Assembly (NCBI GenBank): GCA_002713705.1
Contig: PAUJ01000003.1
Location: forward strand, 1 to 8,194
Direction: 5' to 3'
DNA: 8,194 nucleotides
DNA from: Flavobacteriaceae bacterium
GTDB taxonomy: Bacteria; Bacteroidota; Bacteroidia; Flavobacteriales; Flavobacteriaceae
Shown: positions 1-5,620 of the stretch, piece after piece
Position numbering within the stretch: the stretch's first letter is position 1
Layout: each line of letters opens with the position of its first letter
Translations under genes and position numbers: made by a program
The notes under the pieces: generated by a model
The model's input: the letters and a program-made list of their open reading frames with translations, nothing else
Databases searched by the model: none
Told to the model about the DNA's origin: nothing

Positions 1-27
1 TTATTGAAGTTCATGTAGTTTGGGTTT

Positions 28-360
28 TTACAATTTACTAAAAGTTAATTGCTTTACTTTTTTTTCATCTATATAATAATCAACTACATAGATTCCTTTT
101 TTTAATAATGAAAAGTCAACTTTTTTTATAACATTACCTTTTTCTTTATTAATTACAGCAGTAGAAATTATAGTGTTATTGTACGTTAGAGTATAAGTGA
201 TTTCTTGTGCTTTTTCGAAGTCAAAAATTAAAATTGCACTTGAATAAACCTCCGTTGGTTCTATTTTAATGAAGTTTTCGTAATTATTATCACTTACACT
301 TTGTTGGCTAAACAAGAAAAAAGGAAAAAAAATTAATAGAACAAGTAGGTTTTTTTTCAT
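28..360 (-). CDS. small secreted protein resembling a stand-alone T9SS sorting-type module
   Basis: This 110-residue protein of unknown function is probably exported. Residues 1-18 form a signal peptide (MKK, then a Leu/Phe-rich core, then FLFS followed by QQ). The rest, about 31-110, looks like one small beta-sandwich. Its end, with FSLLKKGIYVVDYY at 83-96 and a Lys-containing last strand, follows the pattern of type IX secretion C-terminal sorting domains (SLxxGIYxxxxx...K). The T9SS protein at 4583-5512 in this window ends the same way (SSLATGIYLLDI). The usual YPNP opening of such domains is replaced here by IEPTEV. There is no room for a cargo domain between signal peptide and module. 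The resemblance is by eye only, so it could also be an unrelated small periplasmic beta-sandwich protein. The ATG at 358-360 is the only start that includes the signal peptide. It is transcribed away from folE, and I see no convincing promoter for it. Confidence 0.72.
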   Translation of the reverse strand: MKKNLLVLLIFFPFFLFSQQSVSDNNYENFIKIEPTEVYSSAILIFDFEKAQEITYTLTYNNTIISTAVINKEKGNVIKKVDFSLLKKGIYVVDYYIDEKKVKQLTFSKL

Positions 361-385
361 TATTATTTTTTTTAAATTTAAGAAA

Positions 386-412
386 AATTTATGAATTCAC
401 AATTTATGAATT
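386..412. repeat. 12-bp direct repeat, two copies 15 bp apart
   Basis: The 12-mer AATTTATGAATT occurs at 386-397 and again at 401-412, separated by the three bases CAC. The second copy overlaps the first bases of the adjoining inverted repeat. It lies 26-52 bp upstream of the start codon of the minus-strand gene ending at 360, where an operator could sit. A regulatory role is inference. In such AT-rich DNA a chance duplication is possible. Confidence 0.5.
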
Positions 413-456
413 TTTTAATATTTAATTGTTTTTTAAACAATTAAATATTAAAAAAT
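410..456. repeat. perfect 22-bp inverted repeat with 3-nt loop
   Basis: The arms at 410-431 and 435-456 are exact reverse complements around a TTT loop (432-434). Only one G-C pair (428/438) occurs in the stem and everything else is A-T. It lies between two divergent genes, so it is not placed where a terminator for either would be needed. The run of T in one arm and A in the other would let it act as a weak terminator for a short transcript in either direction. It could also extrude as a cruciform or form a hairpin in the 5' leader of the minus-strand gene. The structure is seen directly; its role is unknown. Confidence 0.75.
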
Positions 457-638
457 AAAAAAGATAAAATTAATTTGACCCTTCCTATAATATGCTTTTT
501 TTCAATCATTTAACAGATAGATAAGTGTTTATTTTCACCTATAACTCCTTTGTTACCAATACATACAAAAAGTCAATACTAAAAAAACCTATTCATAAAA
601 ATAGTGTGACACAAATTTTTCAGCTATTATTGAATTTG

Positions 639-646
639 TATCTTTG
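639..646 (+). promoter_or_regulatory. Bacteroidetes-type -7 promoter box for folE
   Basis: TATCTTTG at 639-646, followed by C, matches the TAnnTTTG -7 consensus known for the primary sigma factor of Bacteroidetes. No TTG -33 element is found at the usual 17-23 bp spacing; the corresponding bases (about 613-619) are A/T only. Transcription would start near position 652-654, leaving a short leader of roughly 17-19 nt before the ATG at 671. This placement rules out the in-frame TTG at 644 as a start codon, because it is inside the box. Confidence 0.7.
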
Positions 647-670
647 CAAATTGTATTACAAAGAATACCT

Positions 671-1348
671 ATGAATTTAAAAAATCACAGTAAAGTAATG
701 GATGAATTAGGCGAAGAACATATTGGAACTTCTAGCGATACTCCTTTAAGAAAAGATGCTTTTAAAATTAATGATGGAGATAAAATAGAAGCAATAGAAA
801 AAGATGTTAAAAAAATTCTATTGACATTAGGGATGGACTTAACTGATGATAGCTTAAAAGGAACTCCAAAAAGAGTTGCAAAAATGTTTGTCAGTGAAAT
901 ATTTGGGGGTTTAAATCCAAAAAACAAACCAGTTGCTTCCACTTTTGAAAATAAATATAAATACGGTGAAATGTTGGTTGAAAAAAACATTACACTTTAT
1001 TCTACTTGTGAACATCATTTACTTCCTATTGTTGGAAAAGCACATATCGCTTATATCTCTAACGGGACTGTAATTGGGCTTTCAAAAATGAATAGAATTG
1101 TAGACTATTTTGCAAAAAGACCTCAGGTACAAGAAAGACTTACGATGCAAATTGTTAAGGAATTACAAGAAGTTTTAAATACAGAGGACGTGGCCTGTGT
1201 CATTGATGCAAAGCATTTATGTGTTAATTCTCGTGGAATTCGTGATATTGATTGCAGTACCGTAACCAGTGAATTTGGAGGTAAATTTAAAAAAATTGAA
1301 ACAAGAAGAGAGTTTTTAGATTACATAAAATTAAATACAACATTTTAA
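671..1348 (+). CDS. folE: GTP cyclohydrolase I (FolE)
   Basis: The enzyme converts GTP to 7,8-dihydroneopterin triphosphate and formate, the entry step to folate and related pterins (and queuosine-type deazapurines). The protein is cytosolic; the family forms toroidal decamers. The 225-residue product has the zinc site: Cys113 and His116 in TCEHHLLP, and Cys184 in HLCVNSRGIRD. The 71-residue spacing between the two cysteines is as in the bacterial and human enzymes. GLSKMNRIVDYFAKRPQVQE (about 136-155) is the family signature. The N-terminal ~35 residues are variable and hydrophilic. I chose the ATG at 671 because the longer frame from the TTG at 644 would start inside the promoter box; the ATG at 698 is an alternative that would lose nine residues. 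cysS follows after 67 bases in the same direction and may be cotranscribed. Confidence 0.96.
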   Translation: MNLKNHSKVMDELGEEHIGTSSDTPLRKDAFKINDGDKIEAIEKDVKKILLTLGMDLTDDSLKGTPKRVAKMFVSEIFGGLNPKNKPVASTFENKYKYGEMLVEKNITLYSTCEHHLLPIVGKAHIAYISNGTVIGLSKMNRIVDYFAKRPQVQERLTMQIVKELQEVLNTEDVACVIDAKHLCVNSRGIRDIDCSTVTSEFGGKFKKIETRREFLDYIKLNTTF

Positions 1349-1359
1349 TGTTGCAATTC

Positions 1360-1381
1360 CAAGTTAAAGTTTTATAACTTG
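1360..1381. repeat. 7-bp inverted repeat between folE and cysS
   Basis: CAAGTTA (1360-1366) and TAACTTG (1375-1381) are perfect inverted copies around an 8-nt loop. No T-run follows, so it is not a standard intrinsic terminator. It could be a weak mRNA hairpin in a folE-cysS transcript or an operator before cysS. The short length and AT-rich setting make chance a real possibility. Confidence 0.35.
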
Positions 1382-1415
1382 CTAAACGTTAAATTAAAAA
1401 GAAGCATTTAGATAC

Positions 1416-2903
1416 ATGAAACTTTTCGAACAACAAGAATTATACCTGTATAATTCAATTACAAAAACAAAAGAAAAATTCACTCCAATTCATAAGGAAT
1501 CAGTTGGGATGTACGTGTGTGGACCTACGGTTTACAACAATGTGCATTTGGGAAATTGCCGTACTTTTTTATCGTTCGATTTGGTATTCAGGTACTTAAA
1601 GCACTTGGGCTACAAAGTTAGGTATGTTCGAAATATTACAGATGCGGGACATTTAGAAAATGATGCGGATAGTGGCGAAGACCGCATCGCTAAAAAAGCA
1701 AGGATTGAAATGTTGGAGCCCATGGAAATTGTGCAACGATACACAGTCGATTTCCACCAAACAATGGAAAAATTTAATGCGCTTCCTCCAAGTATTGAAC
1801 CCACTGCTACTGGACATATTATTGAACAGATAGCAATTATTGAAAAAATTATTTCTGAAGGATTTGCTTATGTTATAAATGGTTCTGTTTATTTTGATGT
1901 ACATAAATTTAATAAAACTCATACTTACGGAAAACTAAGCGGAAGAAATTTAGAAGACATGGTTGCTAATACCCGTGATCTAGCTGCTCAAACCGATAAA
2001 AAAAATCCACAAGATTTTGCGCTTTGGAAAAAAGCAGAGCCTGTGCATATTATGCGTTGGCCATCACCTTGGAGTGATGGATTTCCCGGTTGGCATCTAG
2101 AATGTACCGCAATGAGCACTAAATACCTAGGCAAACATTTTGATATTCACGGTGGGGGAATGGATTTAAAATTTCCACACCATGAATGTGAAATTGCACA
2201 ATCTGAAGCTGCCTTAAAAACCAATCCAGTAAATTATTGGATGCATGCCAATATGCTTACTCTTAACGGAAAAAAAATGGCGAAATCTACAGGGAATCAT
2301 ATTTTACCTCACGAACTGTTTTCTGGTAACAATACCATTTTAAGCAAAGCTTTTTCACCTTCTGTTGCTAAGTTTTTTATGTACCAAGCAAATTACAGAA
2401 GCATTCTTGATTTTTCTGATGATGCATTATTAGCTTCTGAAAAAGGTTTTAATAGATTGATGGAAGCTTATAAAATGCTTTCAGGAATTACACCTTCAAA
2501 AAACAATGAATTTGATGCATCTATTTGGAGACAATCCTGCTATGACGCAATGAACGACGATTTTAATAGTCCAATTTTAATAGCTCAATTATTTGAAGCC
2601 GTAAAAATAATCAACACAGCTAAAGAAGGAACCACGCAATTAGACCAAAACAATATTGATATTATAAATAAAACAATGCATGATTTTATTTTTGATGTAT
2701 TAGCTTTAGAAGAAAATAACACCATTAATTCGAGAGATGATCATCAATTATCAGATGCTGTTAATATATTGATAGGACTTAGAAACCAAGCACGAGATAA
2801 CAAAGATTTTCACACTAGTGATTTAATTCGTGATCAATTAAAAGAAGCTGGAATTCACTTAAAAGATGGAAAAGAGGGTACTACTTTTTCTTTAAATCTT
2901 TGA
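1416..2903 (+). CDS. cysS: cysteinyl-tRNA synthetase (CysRS)
   Basis: This class Ia aminoacyl-tRNA synthetase charges tRNA-Cys with cysteine, using ATP, in the cytosol. The 495-residue protein is complete. Near the N-terminus it has CGPTVYNNVHLGN, where Cys35 is the first zinc ligand and HLGN (44-47) is the HIGH-type ATP motif. Other zinc ligands are Cys230 (GWHLECTAMS), His255 and Glu259 (FPHHECEIAQ), with the spacing known from the E. coli enzyme. The KMSKS loop reads KMAKS (287-291). The DALR-type helical anticodon domain follows from about 370, and the C-terminus carries the usual DLIRDQLKEAGI...KDG segment. The ATG at 1416 gives the normal family N-terminus. yidD starts 38 bases downstream, consistent with a shared transcript. 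I see nothing odd apart from Ala in place of Ser in the KMSKS loop, which is a tolerated variant. Confidence 0.98.
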   Translation: MKLFEQQELYLYNSITKTKEKFTPIHKESVGMYVCGPTVYNNVHLGNCRTFLSFDLVFRYLKHLGYKVRYVRNITDAGHLENDADSGEDRIAKKARIEMLEPMEIVQRYTVDFHQTMEKFNALPPSIEPTATGHIIEQIAIIEKIISEGFAYVINGSVYFDVHKFNKTHTYGKLSGRNLEDMVANTRDLAAQTDKKNPQDFALWKKAEPVHIMRWPSPWSDGFPGWHLECTAMSTKYLGKHFDIHGGGMDLKFPHHECEIAQSEAALKTNPVNYWMHANMLTLNGKKMAKSTGNHILPHELFSGNNTILSKAFSPSVAKFFMYQANYRSILDFSDDALLASEKGFNRLMEAYKMLSGITPSKNNEFDASIWRQSCYDAMNDDFNSPILIAQLFEAVKIINTAKEGTTQLDQNNIDIINKTMHDFIFDVLALEENNTINSRDDHQLSDAVNILIGLRNQARDNKDFHTSDLIRDQLKEAGIHLKDGKEGTTFSLNL

Positions 2904-2941
2904 ACGAATTCTTCGACACATAATTTGAATTTAAATCTAGA

Positions 2942-3178
2942 ATGAGAAATACACTAATATATCCTTTTGTTTTGCTGATTAAGGGATATCAAATTTTAAT
3001 TTCTCCTTTATTACCGTCTTCATGCAGGTACGATCCAACTTGTTCGCATTACGCTATTGACGCACTTAAAACACATGGTTTTTTAAAAGGTACCTTGCTC
3101 GCTATTAAACGTATTGGTAGTTGCCATCCTTGGGGTGGATCGGGTTATGATCCTGTCCCTGAAAAAGACAAAAAGTAA
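2942..3178 (+). CDS. yidD: membrane protein insertion efficiency factor YidD
   Basis: This is a 78-residue member of the YidD (UPF0161/DUF37) family, a small inner-membrane-associated protein thought to assist YidC-dependent membrane protein insertion. The N-terminal ~25 residues are hydrophobic/amphipathic (LIYPFVLLIKGYQILISPLL). Then comes the family core: SCRYDPTCSHYAIDALKTHG and CHPWGGSGYDPVP. The three conserved cysteines are Cys28, Cys34 and Cys61. The length is typical for the family. In many bacteria yidD sits by rnpA and yidC; here it lies between cysS and lgt, 38 and 56 bases from them, so it probably belongs to this plus-strand transcription unit and still sits with an envelope-biogenesis gene. 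Confidence 0.96.
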   Translation: MRNTLIYPFVLLIKGYQILISPLLPSSCRYDPTCSHYAIDALKTHGFLKGTLLAIKRIGSCHPWGGSGYDPVPEKDKK

Positions 3179-3234
3179 TTAAATTAAATATAGCTTTACT
3201 TATATTTACAATTCTAATTTTTTAAAAATATTTT

Positions 3235-4062
3235 ATGCAAGTATTAAGTTTTATTTGGGACCCATCTCCAGGAATTGATTTAGGTTTTTTTATGATTAGG
3301 TATTACAGCCTAATGTTTGTAATTGCCTTTACCATAGGATGGTTTTTAACGAAAAATATATTTAAGAACGAAGGGCTATCAGATGATAAAATGGACAGTC
3401 TTTTTATTTATGTTGTATTAGCAACGCTAATAGGAGCTAGATTAGGGCATGTATTTTTTTATCAGCCAGAATTATTAAAAGATGATTTTTTCTCCGTATT
3501 TCTTCCTTTTAGCTTTAAAAACGGATTTGAATTTACAGGATTTAGAGGCTTAGCAAGTCATGGTGCTGCAATAGGAATTATAGTTGCAATGTATTTTTAC
3601 AGTAAAAAAACACTTAAAAAACCGATACTATGGATACTCGATAGAATAGTAATTGCAGTTGCATGTGGAGCCATATTTGTTAGAATAGGAAATTTTATTA
3701 ATTCTGAAATAATAGGAAAAGCTACCCATAGTGATTATGGAGTTGTGTTTAAACAATTGGGAGAAGATTTTCCTAGGCATCCTGCTCAGTTGTACGAATC
3801 GTTTTGCTATGTTTTTGTATTCGCTATACTTTATTATTTGTATTGGAAAACCAATAAAAGTAAACAAATGGGTTATTTACTAGGAATGTTTTTAGTACTT
3901 CTTTGGACGGTTCGTTTCTTTGTAGAGTTTGTAAAAGTAGCCCAGGTAGACGAAAGAGCAGAATGGGTTTTAAACACAGGACAATGGCTCAGCATTCCTT
4001 TTATACTAGTTGGTGCCTATTTGATGATTTCATCACCTAAAAGACCCGTTCCAAGTGAATAA
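3235..4062 (+). CDS. lgt: prolipoprotein diacylglyceryl transferase (Lgt)
   Basis: Lgt transfers a diacylglyceryl group from phosphatidylglycerol to the lipobox cysteine of prolipoproteins, the first step of lipoprotein maturation at the inner membrane. The 275-residue product is a polytopic membrane protein with about seven hydrophobic segments. Visible signatures are GARLGHVFFY (67-76), RGLASHGAAIG with His109 (matching the essential His103 of E. coli), and VRIGNFINSEIIG with Arg150 and Asn153 (matching Arg143 and Asn146). HPAQLYE follows at 182-188, and WTVRFFVEF with Arg227 and Glu231 near the end. The GQWLSIP segment (249-255) is also typical. The start at 3235 leads directly into the usual N-terminus ending in IRYYSLMF. 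The last eight bases overlap the next gene, which encodes a likely Lgt substrate. Confidence 0.97.
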   Translation: MQVLSFIWDPSPGIDLGFFMIRYYSLMFVIAFTIGWFLTKNIFKNEGLSDDKMDSLFIYVVLATLIGARLGHVFFYQPELLKDDFFSVFLPFSFKNGFEFTGFRGLASHGAAIGIIVAMYFYSKKTLKKPILWILDRIVIAVACGAIFVRIGNFINSEIIGKATHSDYGVVFKQLGEDFPRHPAQLYESFCYVFVFAILYYLYWKTNKSKQMGYLLGMFLVLLWTVRFFVEFVKVAQVDERAEWVLNTGQWLSIPFILVGAYLMISSPKRPVPSE

Positions 4063-4540
4063 ATTATATTTCATAATTACTGTTTGTACGATTTTTTTTT
4101 ATTCTTGTGATGAAAATAAAAAGCAATCTATTTCAATTACTAAAGAGATTAACTTTACTAAGGAAGGTGAATTGTTTTTAAAAAAACCAACAACAGATTC
4201 GGTATTTAAAACCTTAGATATTGAGTTTGCTGAAACGGAGTATGAAACACAAACTGGTTTAATGTATCGACATATGATGGAAAGTCATCAAGCCATGTTA
4301 TTTATTTTTAAGAAAGAACAGCCGCGTTCCTTCTATATGAAAAACACCGAGTTTCCTTTAGACATCATATATATAAACAAGAAAAAAGAAATAGTTCGCA
4401 TCCAAAAAAACGCAAAACCTTTTGATAACAAATCGTTGCCCTCGAGTTTGCCAGTTTTGTATGTACTTGAAATTAATGGTGGTCTTTCTGATTCTTGGGG
4501 AATAAATATAGGAGACAGTATTGAATGGACTGTTAATTAA
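4055..4540 (+). CDS. DUF192 family lipoprotein
   Basis: This is a 161-residue envelope lipoprotein with a DUF192 domain, whose biochemical role is not established. Residues 1-17 are a lipoprotein signal peptide ending FFYSC, with Cys18 as the acylated residue. The -3 residue is Phe rather than Leu, a relaxed lipobox, and Asp19-Glu20 follow. The DUF192 domain covers about 48-159 and shows GLMYR (68-72), MLFIF (81-85), SFYMKNTEFPLDIIYI (92-107), VLYVLEINGG (134-143) and IGDSIEW near the end. The start is GTG at 4055, overlapping the lgt stop codon region by 8 bases. There is no ATG upstream of the domain that would keep the signal peptide, so GTG is well supported and translational coupling to lgt is likely. 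It fits as the last or next-to-last gene of the cysS-yidD-lgt run. Confidence 0.92.
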   Translation: MNKLYFIITVCTIFFYSCDENKKQSISITKEINFTKEGELFLKKPTTDSVFKTLDIEFAETEYETQTGLMYRHMMESHQAMLFIFKKEQPRSFYMKNTEFPLDIIYINKKKEIVRIQKNAKPFDNKSLPSSLPVLYVLEINGGLSDSWGINIGDSIEWTVN

Positions 4541-4582
4541 TTTTTATATATTGGTCATTATAAATTAATTTAAATTAAAACT

Positions 4583-5512
4583 ATGAAAAACATTACTTTT
4601 TTATTTTTTCTAATGGGAGGAGTTTTATTTGCTCAACAACCAGAATCATTTTCTGAATTGTCCAATCAAAACCAAATAAATGAATTTAATGGTGAAACTG
4701 CAACAGTTATTAGTAACGGTGCTCAGGGAATTATCGCTACCTATGTAGCTAAAGTACTTTTTGATATTGGTTTAGAAGAAAATTGTTCAGAACCAACAGT
4801 AACATTCGAGGATTTTCTTGGAGGACCAGCAGGTATTTTAGATTGTGGACCTGTAATGAGTAGTGAAGGTGATGGTTGTTATGCTGCAGGAGAACTTCAA
4901 AGTGGGTTTCAGCTTTTATCTTCAAATGGTGGAAATACAGTAAGTATTCCAGCAGGTGCAATTGGAAACACAGATCCTTTAGCCGGTGCAATAACTTTTG
5001 CTGATTATACAATTGTTGAATTTACTCCCAATATTTATGCAGTTGCCATGGATATTTGGGAAAATAATGCTCCTTTGACAGACATAAGAGTTTATGGAGA
5101 GAGTGGAGATTTAATTGAAACTATTCAAGTAAATGTTCCAATAAATATTCAAGTATTTTTTGGTATGATTGCAGACGAACCAATTTCAAGAATTGAAATA
5201 CAAGGTGAACAAGATAGTGGTGAGTTAATTGGCAACTTCTATTTTGGAGCTACTTGTGAAGCATTATCTGTAAATGATAATATTTTATCTCAGCTATCTA
5301 TATATCCAAACCCATCGTCTGAAATTATAACTATTAATACTCCTTCTGGAGTGGAAATAATTTCAACAAATTTATACGATGTTTTAGGTAATGTTGTTAT
5401 AAATCAAACCACAAATAATCAAATTAATATTTCTAGTTTAGCTACTGGTATTTATTTATTAGATATTAATACAACTGCAGGATCAATAACTAAGAAAATA
5501 GCCAGAAAATAA
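4583..5512 (+). CDS. secreted protein with T9SS type A sorting domain
   Basis: This 309-residue exported protein has no function I can recognise. Residues 1-17 form a signal peptide (cleavage likely at LFA before QQPE). The C-terminal ~73 residues (about 237-309) are a type A sorting domain of the type IX secretion system: LSIYPNPSSE opens it, SSLATGIYLLDI follows, and it ends KKIARK. Such domains direct cargo across the outer membrane and are normally cleaved off during surface attachment. The cargo part, about 60-228, is probably a beta-sandwich. It contains four cysteines (68, 88, 99, 225) that could make two disulfides, and blocks such as TFEDFLGGPAG, VAMDIWEN, DIRVYGESGDL and ISRIEIQGEQDSG. 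The alternation suggests a binding or adhesion domain, not an enzyme, but this is inference. It starts 42 bases after the DUF192 gene, and the terminator at 5567-5600 follows. Confidence 0.9.
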   Translation: MKNITFLFFLMGGVLFAQQPESFSELSNQNQINEFNGETATVISNGAQGIIATYVAKVLFDIGLEENCSEPTVTFEDFLGGPAGILDCGPVMSSEGDGCYAAGELQSGFQLLSSNGGNTVSIPAGAIGNTDPLAGAITFADYTIVEFTPNIYAVAMDIWENNAPLTDIRVYGESGDLIETIQVNVPINIQVFFGMIADEPISRIEIQGEQDSGELIGNFYFGATCEALSVNDNILSQLSIYPNPSSEIITINTPSGVEIISTNLYDVLGNVVINQTTNNQINISSLATGIYLLDINTTAGSITKKIARK

Positions 5513-5531
5513 ATTCGAAATTAGCTTTTAA

Positions 5532-5553
5532 ATCCTATTTAATAAGATAGGAT
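5532..5553. repeat. 7-bp inverted repeat before the terminator
   Basis: ATCCTAT (5532-5538) and ATAGGAT (5547-5553) pair perfectly around an 8-nt loop. No T-run follows, so by itself it is not a terminator. Its arms share ATCCTA/TAGGAT with the arms of the hairpin at 5567-5600, so the two elements could also pair with each other. It may be a degenerate second terminator arm or a decayed duplicate. Confidence 0.45.
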
Positions 5554-5566
5554 AATCAGAATTAAT

Positions 5567-5600
5567 AAAAAAAACCATCCTAGTTAGGATGGTTTTTTTT
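5567..5600. terminator. bidirectional intrinsic terminator between convergent genes
   Basis: Eight A, then CCATCCTA, GT, TAGGATGG and eight T form a fully symmetric 34-bp palindrome. The core stem is C/G containing (ACCATCC with GGATGGT) and is followed by eight T on the plus strand and, read on the other strand, eight U as well. It therefore can stop transcripts coming from the T9SS gene (ending 5512) and from the outer-membrane protein gene (ending 5621). Position and structure agree well. Confidence 0.93.
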
Positions 5601-5620
5601 ATTATTTAATTTTAAAAAAA

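Larger units (their letters stand above)
361..670. other. 310-base divergent intergenic region without a gene
   Basis: This stretch separates the minus-strand small secreted protein from folE, so it should hold promoters for both directions. It contains a 12-bp direct repeat (386-397 and 401-412), a perfect inverted repeat (410-456) and the folE -7 box (639-646). Between 457 and 600 I see AT-rich sequence with no clear element. The longest plus-strand reading frame from the ATG at 391 is only 17 codons and runs through the inverted repeat, so I do not call a gene. Confidence 0.7.

Noticed and set aside
1..14. Possible start of another minus-strand gene (ATG at 12-14 reading MNFN)
   Set aside because: Only four codons are visible before the window edge, with nothing to support translation.
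391..444. Short plus-strand frame from the ATG at 391
   Set aside because: It has only 17 codons, runs through the inverted repeat and has no promoter or conserved features.
410..456. Inverted repeat as an ordinary intrinsic terminator
   Set aside because: No annotated gene ends towards it, since the two flanking genes diverge, and the stem has one G-C pair only, so a standard terminator is unlikely.
3201..3208. TATATTTA as a -7 promoter box for lgt
   Set aside because: It lacks the final G of TAnnTTTG and no TTG at suitable spacing was found; the short gap to yidD favours co-transcription.
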